In this document: positions 24,966 to 33,801 of the stretch, piece after piece
Layout: each line of letters begins with the position of its first letter
How positions within the stretch are numbered: position 1 is the first letter of the stretch
From: Ruminococcaceae bacterium UBA5295
GTDB lineage: Bacteria; Bacillota; Clostridia; Oscillospirales; Acutalibacteraceae
Direction: 5' to 3'
Length of the DNA stretch: 64,000 nucleotides
Assembly (NCBI GenBank): GCA_002411365.1
Contig: DHSD01000012.1
Location: 1 to 64,000, forward strand
Translations under genes and position numbers: made by a program
The notes under the pieces: generated by a model
What the model was told of the DNA's origin: nothing
The model's database searches: none
Seen by the model: the letters and a program-made list of their open reading frames with translations, nothing else

Positions 24966-26382
24966 CCACTGCACGCTTCCTTTCCCTGATTTTCTGCATT
25001 ATTATCTGCGGCATTTTTGGCTTTTCGCATGTGGAAAGCCGGATATCACCTGCAGTAAAGCCGTTTTTCCGCATGATTGCCGATACGTCTGACCTTATCT
25101 GGCCGCGATTGTGCTCCAGCGGCGGCGGGCAGGAAAGTTTCATGTCTACCTGCCGGCCCGTAAGGCGTATCGATGTCTCAAAATATCCGAGGTCCTGGAT
25201 GTCAAATGTGAGGTAAAGAAACTTTGGCGCTGATGCCCTGTTCAATTTTTGGTTTCCGGCCTTGTCCGGATCCTGCTTTTCAATCCATATCTGCGAAAAG
25301 ATGAAGCGGCCGTCGACCTGCGCAGGCAGTATGATGTGCTGAAACGGCATGAAAACGCTGCTGTCAAGCAGCAGGGAGTGCAGTATGTCGTGAAGGGTGG
25401 ACTTGTCAACACCGCCGGAGGCGCCCTTTTCGCTTATGTGTGAAAGCAGGGAAGTAAGCGCGCTTAGGAAGCGGTCGTTTTCTTCCTGCCTGACGGTGGC
25501 TATGTCCTCGGCAAAAAGCGATTTAATCATGCTGACTGTCATTTCGGGCAAGCCGAGTGTTTCAATGCTGTATTTTATGAGCTGGCTGAATTTTGTGCCG
25601 AGATTTTCCTTTGTGCTTTCGTTCAGTATTGCCGTATTGTTGAGAAGCATGGAGATAGTGTCGCGCGACTTGCCGTAATCGTTTGTCTTGCTTACATATT
25701 CGCCCAACAGGGGTATGATTTCTTTTTTAAGCACGATAAGATCGGATTTTACCATGCTCGGGTTACTGCCGTCCGAAAGCTTTTCCATCACGGCCGAGAG
25801 CTGCTTTGCATATCTGATTGGAATGCTGTATTTAAGCTGGGTAAGTTCGGTCCTGATGGCCTGCATGGTGTTTACAGAAGTTGTATATCCCGTGTAGGCC
25901 TTGAGAAAATCTGCGAGGCGCAGGTCAAACTGTGGGTCGCTGCTCTGGGCGGATATCTGCCCGAGAAGCTTAAAGAGCGGCCCTGTAAAAAGGCTTGAGT
26001 CTTTCTGCTGGTTTACAATGCTCTTGAGCATGCCGTCTTCTTGTGCAGCCATAGCCGTTATGAGGCCGCGAAGTTGAACCGGCAGGCTTCCTAATGGCTC
26101 GCCACCCTGCGGGCTTTGTACAGCCACAGCTTCGCTGAGAATTTTCTGCAGCGTGCTTTCAAGGCCTGGCAACTTTTCAAGCTGCCTTATGAACTGGCTG
26201 TAAACCGAGGTCCTGTCAAGGAGCAGGTCGCCCTGCTGGTTGCCGGCGTTTTCGCTGTTGCTTGGCCTTGGCACACGGCTTGGGTTGACTGGCGGCGTCT
26301 GCGAAGGCTCGTTTACAGGGTTGGGCTGGTTTAAGCCCTGTGTATTGTTAATCGGTGTTGTTATGCGCAGATTGTCCGGCAT
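24952..26382 (-). CDS. FliK-like/YlqG-type protein paired with FlhB C-terminal homologue
   Basis: The 476-residue product has a Pro/Asn/Gln-rich N-terminus, a large helical middle (about residues 60-350) and a C-terminal segment (about 395-450: FLYLTFDIQDLGYFETSIRL, DVSAIMRKNGFTAGD) that resembles the Flg_hook domain of FliK. Position before an FlhB C-terminal homologue matches ylqG. Its role is unknown; control of secretion switching is an inference. ATG 26382 has GGAAAGAAG 8 bases upstream. It is divergent from cheA. Confidence 0.65.
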   Translation of the reverse strand: MPDNLRITTPINNTQGLNQPNPVNEPSQTPPVNPSRVPRPSNSENAGNQQGDLLLDRTSVYSQFIRQLEKLPGLESTLQKILSEAVAVQSPQGGEPLGSLPVQLRGLITAMAAQEDGMLKSIVNQQKDSSLFTGPLFKLLGQISAQSSDPQFDLRLADFLKAYTGYTTSVNTMQAIRTELTQLKYSIPIRYAKQLSAVMEKLSDGSNPSMVKSDLIVLKKEIIPLLGEYVSKTNDYGKSRDTISMLLNNTAILNESTKENLGTKFSQLIKYSIETLGLPEMTVSMIKSLFAEDIATVRQEENDRFLSALTSLLSHISEKGASGGVDKSTLHDILHSLLLDSSVFMPFQHIILPAQVDGRFIFSQIWIEKQDPDKAGNQKLNRASAPKFLYLTFDIQDLGYFETSIRLTGRQVDMKLSCPPPLEHNRGQIRSDVSAIMRKNGFTAGDIRLSTCEKPKMPQIIMQKIRERKRAVDVTV

Positions 26383-26439
26383 GAAAAACACTTCTTTCCA
26401 TTTCTATTGATAAAAAGCGGCCGATTTTTCCGCTTATGC

Positions 26440-26466
26440 TAAAGAATCCGTTTAATAAGCCGATAA
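26440..26466 (+). promoter_or_regulatory. Sigma-28 promoter of cheA-cheR-cheB
   Basis: TAAA (26440-26443), 15 bases and GCCGATAA (26459-26466) form a perfect sigma-28 consensus promoter. The leader to cheA ATG 26552 is about 78 bases. Confidence 0.93.
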
Positions 26467-26551
26467 ATTAAATACAGATAAACTATAAATAGGCGGCCTG
26501 CACAAGTCAAGCCTGCCACAACATGATAAATAATGAATGGGGAGTGAAAAT

Positions 26552-28612
26552 ATGGACAACGGCACGGATTCAATGCTTGATGTTTTCCTTTTTGAAACCG
26601 ATGACCTTCTGCAGCATCTTGATGATATACTGCTCGCGTGTGAGAAAAATAAAAACTTTGACAAAGACAGTGTAAATGAAATTTTCAGGGTGATGCACAC
26701 CATTAAAGGCTCTTCTGCCATGATGCAGTTCAACAGCATGACGGTGATTGCCCATAAGATGGAAGATTTGTTTTCATTTGTGCGCGAGAAGGGCGTTTCG
26801 CAGGAATATATGGAAGACCTTATCGACCTTATGTTCCGCTCAAGCGATTTTCTCAAGGGCGAAACGGATAAGGTACGCAATGGTCAACCGCTTACTACAG
26901 ATATCGGCAGTTTTGAACAGGAAATTAACGATTTTCTTAAAAAGATTTCCGATGGAGCCGCAGGTGAATCCAATTCTGCAAAGGTTTCATCAGGAGCTCC
27001 GGCCGCCTCTGCCGGAGCAGCGGCTGTTACAGCCGCGCCGGCTTCACTTGAAGGCGGCTTGCAGAAAAAGGAAGTGGAGCGCGGCTTCCCTGTAGCGGTG
27101 CGCGTATACCTCGACGAGGAGGCACAGATGGAAAACCTGCGCGCGTTTATGCTCATTAACGACATTAAGGACGTTCTGCAGAAGTTTGAGTTTTACCCTG
27201 AAGATGTTGAGACGAACCCAAAGACAGCAGATGACATAATCCGCGACGGCTTTTTCCTTTTCTTTGCTTCGAAAGACGATATGCAGAAAGCCGTGCCGGT
27301 TATAGAGCACTTCACATACACGAAGAGCTACGGCCAGCTTGAGCCTTTGCCGGCACCGGCAAAGGCAGGACAGAAGCCTGCCGATAAAACGGCCGCGGCA
27401 GCAAAAAAAACGCAGCCGACACGCGCCCCTGTAAAGCAGAACCTGATAAACGTCAACCTTTCAAAGCTCGACACGCTTATGGACCTGATGGGCGAAATAG
27501 TCATAACGGAGTCGATGGTTACCTCCAACCCGGCACTGCATGGGACACAGGGGATGGACAACAACTTTACCAAGGCCTCGCGCCAGCTGCGCAAGCTGAC
27601 GGATGAGCTGCAGGAAGTTGTCATGTCTATCCGCATGGTGCCGATTTCCACGGTATTCCAGAAAATGAACCGTGTTGTGCGCGACATGAGCAAGAAGCTG
27701 GAAAAGAAAGCCCAGCTCGTGCTTGTGGGCGAAGAGACAGAGGTTGACAAGACGATAATCGACAGTATCCAAGATCCTATCCTCCACCTTGTGCGGAATT
27801 CAATGGACCATGGCATTGAGTCACCTGAAGAGCGCGTAAAAGCAGGCAAGCCGGAAATGGGCACAGTAACGCTTTCGGCGCAGAATACCGGCGGCGATAT
27901 TCTGATAGGCGTCAAAGATGACGGTGCAGGCATAGACCGTGCTAAAGTCCTCGAAAAAGCGCAGTCAAAAGGCATGCTTACGAAAGCCGCGGAAGAATAC
28001 ACCGACCAGGAAGTGTATCAGTTCCTCCTTATGCCGGGCTTTTCAACAAACGATGTTGTAACCGAATTTTCGGGGCGCGGCGTAGGCATGGACGTAGTAA
28101 AAGAGAATGTTGAAAAAATCGGCGGCGAGGTTTCAATCAACAGCACGCCGGGGCATGGAACGAACACCACATTCAAGATACCGCTTACGCTTGCCATTAT
28201 AAACGGCATGAAGGTATCTGTTGGCAACACCATGTTCACTGTACCTATCAAAAATATATTCCAGTCGTTTAAGGCATCGAAAGATCAGATGATGTATGAC
28301 ACGGACGGCCGTGAGATAATCAAGGTCCGCGATAAGTATTATCCGCTTGTGCGCCTTTACAAGTCATATAATATTAAAACGGATGTAACGGATATCTCCG
28401 GCGGCATTGTGATACTCGTAGGCACGCACGACAATTCATTCTGCATTTTTGCCGATTCGCTTTTGGGTGAGCAGCAGGTCGTTGTAAAAAGTCTGCCCAC
28501 ATACCTCAACCAGTTCCGTGTGCACAAGTCGGGCATTGACGGGTGCGCAATCCTTGGTGACGGCAGCATAAGCCTTATACTGAACGTCCAGAACCTTTAC
28601 AATAGCAACTGA
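26552..28612 (+). CDS. cheA: Chemotaxis histidine kinase CheA
   Basis: The 686-residue product has, in order: an HPt domain with phospho-acceptor His49 (VMHTIKGSSAMM), an Ala-rich linker, a P2-type CheY-binding domain (about 170-255), a linker, a dimerisation helix pair (about 300-350), the kinase domain with N box HLVRNSMDHGIESPEE, DDGAGI and GRGVGMDVVKENVEKIGG, and a CheW-like C-terminal domain. It phosphorylates CheY and, in other species, CheB. ATG 26552 follows GGGGAG; an upstream ATG at 26537 lies before that site. Confidence 0.96.
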   Translation: MDNGTDSMLDVFLFETDDLLQHLDDILLACEKNKNFDKDSVNEIFRVMHTIKGSSAMMQFNSMTVIAHKMEDLFSFVREKGVSQEYMEDLIDLMFRSSDFLKGETDKVRNGQPLTTDIGSFEQEINDFLKKISDGAAGESNSAKVSSGAPAASAGAAAVTAAPASLEGGLQKKEVERGFPVAVRVYLDEEAQMENLRAFMLINDIKDVLQKFEFYPEDVETNPKTADDIIRDGFFLFFASKDDMQKAVPVIEHFTYTKSYGQLEPLPAPAKAGQKPADKTAAAAKKTQPTRAPVKQNLINVNLSKLDTLMDLMGEIVITESMVTSNPALHGTQGMDNNFTKASRQLRKLTDELQEVVMSIRMVPISTVFQKMNRVVRDMSKKLEKKAQLVLVGEETEVDKTIIDSIQDPILHLVRNSMDHGIESPEERVKAGKPEMGTVTLSAQNTGGDILIGVKDDGAGIDRAKVLEKAQSKGMLTKAAEEYTDQEVYQFLLMPGFSTNDVVTEFSGRGVGMDVVKENVEKIGGEVSINSTPGHGTNTTFKIPLTLAIINGMKVSVGNTMFTVPIKNIFQSFKASKDQMMYDTDGREIIKVRDKYYPLVRLYKSYNIKTDVTDISGGIVILVGTHDNSFCIFADSLLGEQQVVVKSLPTYLNQFRVHKSGIDGCAILGDGSISLILNVQNLYNSN

Positions 28613-28677
28613 CAGGCATAAAAAAAATCGCGCATTTTTCTAAAATAAATCTGTATTTATGGAGCTATTGCCTTATT

Positions 28678-29478
28678 ATGATAAAGTTAACAGATACTGA
28701 ATTTCATGAGCTGGTCGGATTTATCCAGTCAAATTACGGCATAAACCTCAGCAAGAAACGTATGCTGATTGAGGCTCGGATGTATTCCGTCCTTTGCGAA
28801 AAGCATCTTTCGAGCTTTTCGCAGTACTTTGAAATTCTGAAACACGACAGAAGCGAATTAAACACTTTACTAAACAAACTCACCACAAATCACACTTACT
28901 TTATGCGCGAGCCTAGTCATTTTGAATTCCTTAAAGATGTTATCCTGCCTGAGCAGGAAAAAACAAACAGTGGGCATGACCTGCGCATCTGGAGCGCAGG
29001 ATGCTCCACGGGCGAAGAGGCGTACACAGCGGTCATGGTCATGAAAGACTATTTCCGCTTGGCAGCCGGATGGGATTACCGTATGCTTGCCACCGATATC
29101 TCAACAAATGTGCTTGAAAATGCCAACAACGGCGTTTACACGGAAGAATCCCTCAAAAATATTCCGCTTGAATGGAAAATGCGTTATTTCAGAAAAATTG
29201 AAGATAAATATGTGTTGAGTGACGAAATTAAGAGTGAAGTGATTTTTAAACAGCTTAACCTGATGGATGATTTTCATTTTCAGAAACCGTTCGACCTGAT
29301 CTTTTGCAGGAATGTTATGATTTATTTTCAGCAGGACACAAAAGTCAGGCTTGTGAAGAAGTTCAACCGTGTCTTAAAGCCTGGTGGCTATCTTTTTATC
29401 GGCCATTCTGAAACAATCCAGCATGACGCTGCCGGTTTTCGCTATGTCGAGCCTTCAATTTACAGAAAGGACAGCTGA
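28678..29478 (+). CDS. cheR: Chemoreceptor methyltransferase CheR
   Basis: The 266-residue product has the helical N-terminal domain and a SAM-binding domain of CheR: TTNHTYFMREPSHFEFL, RIWSAGCSTGEEAYTAVMV, DLIFCRNVMIYF and LKPGGYLFIGHSE. It methylates receptor glutamates. Starting at ATG 28678, it has only a weak ribosome binding site (GGAG about 13 bases upstream). cheB follows 8 bases later, so the methylation/demethylation pair is coupled. Confidence 0.95.
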   Translation: MIKLTDTEFHELVGFIQSNYGINLSKKRMLIEARMYSVLCEKHLSSFSQYFEILKHDRSELNTLLNKLTTNHTYFMREPSHFEFLKDVILPEQEKTNSGHDLRIWSAGCSTGEEAYTAVMVMKDYFRLAAGWDYRMLATDISTNVLENANNGVYTEESLKNIPLEWKMRYFRKIEDKYVLSDEIKSEVIFKQLNLMDDFHFQKPFDLIFCRNVMIYFQQDTKVRLVKKFNRVLKPGGYLFIGHSETIQHDAAGFRYVEPSIYRKDS

Positions 29479-29486
29479 AGACTTTC

Positions 29487-30524
29487 ATGCAGCCAAAAAT
29501 CATTTCCATACTTGTTTTAGACGATTCCCTCCCTTTCAGGAACATCGTGCAGCAGGCTATAAGCGGTGAGCCGGGTTTATGTCTGCTTTCTGAAACTGGA
29601 GCAGGTACAAGTCTTGAGCAGGTTTTAAAATGGACGTCGCCCGATGTTATAATTCTGAGTGAAATATCCCCGCCGGTCGGCGGAAGCCTTTCGGAAAGCC
29701 TTAATATGCTGAGCCCTTCAAGCAGCACGGATTTTGCGCCGTGCATTGTGATTGGGCCTGAGTGCCCCGGGACGATCAGGACGGCGGGCGAACATGACGC
29801 CGAGTTTATAAAACTGCCGTCGTCACATACTTCTGCAGGCATGGCTTCTTTCCGAAATGAAGTCTGCACAAAGATAAATCTTGCCGCAAATGCAGCCGAC
29901 GTGATGAGAATATCTGCAGGCGGGGCAGCTGTTAAAAGGCCATCCGGCGCAGATTTCCGCTACCATGTGATAGCTGTAGGTGCGTCTACCGGCGGCACGG
30001 AGGCTACGGCACAGATAATGGAGAGCCTGCCTGCCAATATGCCGGGGATCGTCATCACGCAGCATATGCCGCCTGATTTTACACGCATGTATGCTGAGCG
30101 GCTTGACAGGATTTCGAATCTCAGCGTTTCCGAAGCGAAAAACGGCGACCGTGTTAAGCCAGGCACCGCTGTTGTTGCGGCGGGAGGGCTCCAGATGTAC
30201 CTTAAAAAAGACTCGAAAGGTTATTATGTGCAGTGTGCGCAAGGTGAGAAAGTAAACGGCCACCGCCCTTCCGTAGGCGTCCTTTTTGACTCGGTGGCAC
30301 AGTGTGCCGGCAAAGATGCCATCGGCGTGATACTGACAGGCATGGGGAATGACGGCGCCGAAGGCCTGCTGCGTATGCGCAAGGCGGGCGCATACACTAT
30401 TGGGCAGGATAAACAGACGTGCGTTGTGTATGGTATGCCGATGGTAGCATACCAGATTGGCGCTGTTATGCAGCAGGCGCCTGTTGACAGGATTGCCAAT
30501 ATACTTATGGGCAAAGTGCGCTGA
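29487..30524 (+). CDS. cheB: Chemotaxis methylesterase CheB with degenerate receiver domain
   Basis: The 345-residue product joins a receiver-like domain (1-125) to a methylesterase domain (150-340). The esterase triad is intact: Ser in VGASTGGTEA, His in ITQHMPPDF and Asp in TGMGNDGAEG. The receiver keeps D12/D13 and a KLP lysine but has Ser58 where the phosphorylated Asp should be (VIILSEISPP instead of the LDxxMP pattern), and the following MDG is lost. Phosphorylation by CheA therefore looks impossible in the usual way. Length and order are otherwise normal. Confidence 0.92.
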   Translation: MQPKIISILVLDDSLPFRNIVQQAISGEPGLCLLSETGAGTSLEQVLKWTSPDVIILSEISPPVGGSLSESLNMLSPSSSTDFAPCIVIGPECPGTIRTAGEHDAEFIKLPSSHTSAGMASFRNEVCTKINLAANAADVMRISAGGAAVKRPSGADFRYHVIAVGASTGGTEATAQIMESLPANMPGIVITQHMPPDFTRMYAERLDRISNLSVSEAKNGDRVKPGTAVVAAGGLQMYLKKDSKGYYVQCAQGEKVNGHRPSVGVLFDSVAQCAGKDAIGVILTGMGNDGAEGLLRMRKAGAYTIGQDKQTCVVYGMPMVAYQIGAVMQQAPVDRIANILMGKVR

Positions 30525-30539
30525 ATTAATAAGAATATG

Positions 30540-30577
30540 CAAACGGCCCTTGAAGTTTATACTTCAAGGGCCGTTTG
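30540..30577. terminator. Bidirectional terminator between cheB and the convergent MBL gene
   Basis: Arms 30540-30556 and 30561-30577 form a perfect 17-base stem with a TTAT loop. It is placed exactly between the ends of converging genes (cheB stop 30524, plus; the MBL-fold gene stop 30590, minus). T runs are short on both sides. Confidence 0.8.
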
Positions 30578-30589
30578 CTCGGCCTGAGG

Positions 30590-31312
30590 CTAAAATGACA
30601 TTTTATCGCCGCGCTTACTGTATATCCATATCCTGTCGCGGTATTCAGCAGTGCGCCCGTCCGTCTTAAGACACCTGAAAAAGTCCGTCTGCCCGAAAGA
30701 ATGCATTGGGACCGCGTACTTTGCGCCGACTGTGCGCATGAAGTAGTCGAAGCCGAGCAAAGCATCGCTGCCCTGGCGAGGGTCGGCGGGTAAAAACGCA
30801 AGGTCAATTTTTTCGCCTTTTAAGAGGTCTATCTGGGCCATGAAATTTTCCCCTGCCTGCTTCTGCTCGGCTTTCGTGTCTTCGTTCCACTTCCACCAGT
30901 TGAGATCCCCCGCATGGTAAATGCAAAGGCCGTCTGCTTTGATGAGAAATGCGACGCCGATATCTGTCGATTTTAGCGCCGAGACCTGCAGGTCGCCGAG
31001 ATCAATTTTCTGGCCGGCTTTAATAAATGAAACCTCTTCGCTCGTTTTTATATCGCCTGAGAGAACGTAGCGTATCCTGCTGACTTTGCTGCGCCACCTG
31101 AATATGCGTGGGCTGTAATGGTCTGGGTGATGGTGTGATGTGAACACTACCACGTTTTCATCGGAAATCTCTTCGGGGTTTATGACGCCTTCTGCAAGGC
31201 TGCCGCCGTGAGGGATGTCCATGTAATAGTCGAAAATAAAGAAATGCGAAGCAGTTTTCACGGCAAAGGAACTGTGGTGAAGATAAATGACTTTTGTGCT
31301 CAAATCAAACAT
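30590..31312 (-). CDS. Metallo-beta-lactamase fold hydrolase
   Basis: The 240-residue product has the MBL-fold metal motif HHHPDH (residues about 59-64), a later YHAGDLNWW segment supplying Asp ligands and a VPMHSFGQ near the C-terminus. The family covers many hydrolases of the UlaG/YycJ-like type and the substrate is unknown. It is 17 bases downstream of an Rrf2-family regulator gene and co-directional. Start at 31312 with GGAAGC upstream. Confidence 0.82.
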   Translation of the reverse strand: MFDLSTKVIYLHHSSFAVKTASHFFIFDYYMDIPHGGSLAEGVINPEEISDENVVVFTSHHHPDHYSPRIFRWRSKVSRIRYVLSGDIKTSEEVSFIKAGQKIDLGDLQVSALKSTDIGVAFLIKADGLCIYHAGDLNWWKWNEDTKAEQKQAGENFMAQIDLLKGEKIDLAFLPADPRQGSDALLGFDYFMRTVGAKYAVPMHSFGQTDFFRCLKTDGRTAEYRDRIWIYSKRGDKMSF

Positions 31313-31329
31313 GCTTCCTTTCGGAAAGG

Positions 31330-31776
31330 CTAAATGTAAAACATGTAACTTTCATTCTGGCGGTACTCTTCGGCCTTTGAGACAAGGCCGTAAAGCGTAA
31401 CTTTGGAAAGCGTATTGTTTACGGACTTGTCTATTTCAGAAAAGACTGAATTCTGCATTGCATTTTCAATTTCTGGTGTTTTTTGGCTGACTGATTTCTC
31501 CGTCTTTTCGAAAAGCGACTGCTCCAGAGCCGTGAGGACTTCTAAAGCATTGATGTCCTGCGGCGGTCTTGCGAGGCGGTAGCCGCCCTGCGCGCCTTTT
31601 ATGGAATTGACGAGCCCCGCTTTTTTGAGCAGGGAAAAAACCTGCTCAAGATATATTTTCGATATTCCGAGTTTTCCGGAAAGGCTTATCACTGTAAGAT
31701 AGGCTCCGCTTGCATAGTTTTGTGCCAAGACTATCATGGCCGCAAGGCCGTACCGGCCTTTTGATGAAATTCGCAT
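31330..31776 (-). CDS. Rrf2-family transcriptional regulator (CymR-like)
   Basis: The 148-residue product has the Rrf2 winged-helix domain at its N-terminus (RISSKGRYGLAAMIVLAQ, GISKIYLEQVFSLLKKAG, GAQGGYRLARPPQDI). It contains no cysteine, so it is not an Fe-S protein of the IscR/NsrR group; cysteine-free members include the cysteine regulator CymR. It is divergent from cysK, which supports a role in sulfur metabolism. That link is inference. AAAGGAACC precedes the ATG. Confidence 0.82.
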   Translation of the reverse strand: MRISSKGRYGLAAMIVLAQNYASGAYLTVISLSGKLGISKIYLEQVFSLLKKAGLVNSIKGAQGGYRLARPPQDINALEVLTALEQSLFEKTEKSVSQKTPEIENAMQNSVFSEIDKSVNNTLSKVTLYGLVSKAEEYRQNESYMFYI

Positions 31777-31903
31777 TTTTGGTTCCTTTCATTTGTTTTC
31801 AATTCCTACCACTTTAATATTAATTGTATTTTTTCTTCCCGTCAAGCAACTATGAGGCGGAAAAGCGCCGATAAAAAATTTTTAGCGGATTAGCGGAATT
31901 GTA

Positions 31904-31932
31904 TTGACAACATTGAAATGTCGTCATATAAT
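31904..31932 (+). promoter_or_regulatory. Sigma-A promoter of cysK
   Basis: TTGACA (31904-31909), 17 bases and TATAAT (31927-31932): a consensus housekeeping promoter. Start of transcription is expected near 31939. Confidence 0.92.
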
Positions 31933-31941
31933 AAGCACATA

Positions 31942-31964
31942 ATACATATAGATATTATATGTAT
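31942..31964. promoter_or_regulatory. Perfect palindrome at the cysK start site (candidate operator)
   Basis: ATACATATA (31942-31950) and TATATGTAT (31956-31964) are perfect inverted repeats separated by five bases. The site begins a few bases after the expected cysK start of transcription, an ideal place for repression. The best candidate binder is the adjacent Rrf2-family regulator. Confidence 0.75.
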
Positions 31965-32004
31965 ACTAATAAATGAATTTCGCAGCGATTAAGGAGGAAT
32001 TTTA

Positions 32005-32931
32005 ATGATTGCGAAAAGCATACTTGGCCTTATTGGCAGAACCCCTATGATGGAGCTTACAAATTATGGGAAGGCGCATGGCCTTAAAGCTACAATCGCA
32101 GGAAAACTTGAGTATTTCAACCCTGCGGGAAGCGTTAAGGACAGGATAGGCAAATATATGATCGAAGATGCGGAGAAAAAGGGAAAACTCAAGCCCGGCT
32201 CCATCATAATCGAGCCGACGAGCGGCAACACAGGCATTGGCCTTGCCGCCGTTGCCGCGGCAAAAGGTTACCGCGTAATACTCACAATGCCTGAGACAAT
32301 GAGCATTGAGCGCCGCAACCTCCTGAAGGCTTACGGTGCAGAAGTTGTTTTAACGGACGGCTCCAAAGGCATGAAGGGCGCAATAGAAAAAGCCGACGAA
32401 CTTGCAAAGACCACGCCGAATTCATATATTCCCGGCCAGTTTGTGAACCCTGCGAACCCGGAGGCCCACAGGAAAACCACAGCCCCAGAAATCTGGAAAG
32501 ACACTGACGGCAAAGTGGATATATTTGTTGCGGGTGTTGGCACGGGTGGCACCGTTACGGGCGTTGCGCAGTACTTGAAAGAAAAGAAGCCCGGTGTTAA
32601 AATAGTGGCAGTGGAACCGGCTACTTCCCCGGTGCTTTCCGGAGGGAAGCCGGGCCCGCATAAGCTGCAGGGCATCGGCGCGGGATTCGTCCCAAAGACG
32701 CTCGATATGTCGCTTGTTGATGAAATTATGAGGATAACAGACAAGGACGCCTATGATGCAGGCCGTGAGCTTGCGCGCAGGGAAGGGCTTCTTGTTGGGA
32801 TTTCTTCAGGCGCGGCGGTGCATGCAGCGAGAATACTTGCAGAAAGGCCTGAGAATGCCGGCAAGCTTATCGTTGCGCTTCTGCCGGATACGGGGATGCG
32901 TTACCTTTCGACGCCGGACTATCTCGTGTGA
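32005..32931 (+). CDS. cysK: Cysteine synthase (O-acetylserine sulfhydrylase) CysK
   Basis: The 308-residue product is a complete type II PLP enzyme making cysteine from O-acetylserine and sulfide. PLP lysine K45 lies in NPAGSVKDRIG; the substrate loop TSGNTG covers residues 72-77; the phosphate loop GVGTGGT and the C-terminal GISSGAA segment are present. AAGGAGG precedes ATG 32005. The promoter and palindrome upstream suggest tight control. tcdA follows 9 bases after the stop. Confidence 0.96.
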   Translation: MIAKSILGLIGRTPMMELTNYGKAHGLKATIAGKLEYFNPAGSVKDRIGKYMIEDAEKKGKLKPGSIIIEPTSGNTGIGLAAVAAAKGYRVILTMPETMSIERRNLLKAYGAEVVLTDGSKGMKGAIEKADELAKTTPNSYIPGQFVNPANPEAHRKTTAPEIWKDTDGKVDIFVAGVGTGGTVTGVAQYLKEKKPGVKIVAVEPATSPVLSGGKPGPHKLQGIGAGFVPKTLDMSLVDEIMRITDKDAYDAGRELARREGLLVGISSGAAVHAARILAERPENAGKLIVALLPDTGMRYLSTPDYLV

Positions 32932-32940
32932 TTTTTAAGG

Positions 32941-33726
32941 ATGCAGACTGTTCCAGTTGAGTTTTCACGTTTGCAGCTCGTGATGGGCCGCGAGGCTGTT
33001 AATAAATTACAGAACGCCGCCGTTGCTGTTTTTGGCATAGGCGGCGTTGGCTCTTATACCGCCGAAGCGCTTGCAAGGGCCGGAGTGGGCACAATCGCCC
33101 TCGTTGATGACGACAAGGTATGCCTTACGAACATCAACAGGCAGATAATCGCGCTGCACTCGACGGTTGGCAGGCAGAAAGTTGATGCAATGGCGGAGAG
33201 GATACTCGACATCAACCCCGAGTGCCATGTTGAGCGCCACCAGTGCTTTTACACTAAGGAAAATGCCGATGAGTTTGACCTTACGCGCTACGCTTACCTT
33301 GTGGACGCTATGGATATGGTTTCCGCAAAGTTGGAGCTGATAGTCCGTGCAGACAAGGCCGGCGTGCCTGTTATAAGCTGCATGGGGGCGGGCAATAAGC
33401 TTGACCCGACAAAGTTTGAGGTTGCTGATATTTATGAGACGAGCGTCTGCCCCCTTGCGCGTGTAATGCGCCACGAGCTTCGCGCAAGAGGCATAAGCCA
33501 CCTCAAAGTCGTCTACTCTAAAGAACCGCCGCTTCCGCCGTTCAAAAGCCAGAAGGCGGCGTGCCGCAGCCACTGCGTATGCCCGCCGGGCACAAAGCGC
33601 AGATGCTCGGTGCGGCGCGCCATACCGGGCAGTGTATCGTTCGTGCCGCCTGTTGCGGGCATGATACTTGCGGGCGAAGTAATAAAGGACATTACAGGCT
33701 GGAGCAAAAAACCGGAAAAAACGTAA
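32941..33726 (+). CDS. tcdA: tRNA threonylcarbamoyladenosine dehydratase (TcdA/YgdL)
   Basis: The 261-residue product is a ThiF/E1-like enzyme. The nucleotide loop is GIGGVGSYTAEALARAG; DDDKVCLTNINRQI gives the adenylate-binding Asp and Arg; a GNKLDPTKFEVADI segment and the late SHCVCPPG region match the TcdA subgroup. TcdA cyclises t6A37 in tRNA to ct6A. It lies close behind cysK with only TAAGG upstream, so expression may depend on readthrough from cysK. Confidence 0.88.
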   Translation: MQTVPVEFSRLQLVMGREAVNKLQNAAVAVFGIGGVGSYTAEALARAGVGTIALVDDDKVCLTNINRQIIALHSTVGRQKVDAMAERILDINPECHVERHQCFYTKENADEFDLTRYAYLVDAMDMVSAKLELIVRADKAGVPVISCMGAGNKLDPTKFEVADIYETSVCPLARVMRHELRARGISHLKVVYSKEPPLPPFKSQKAACRSHCVCPPGTKRRCSVRRAIPGSVSFVPPVAGMILAGEVIKDITGWSKKPEKT

Positions 33727-33801
33727 GTGCACGGCAGAATTCATATGCGGACAATATAAATGCTATAACGGGCATATCGAACGGAAAGGCGGGGACTTTT
33801 A

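Noticed and set aside
31848..31874. GCCGATAA before cysK as a sigma-28 promoter
   Set aside because: No TAAA at 15 bases upstream; cysK has a complete sigma-A promoter 30 bases later.
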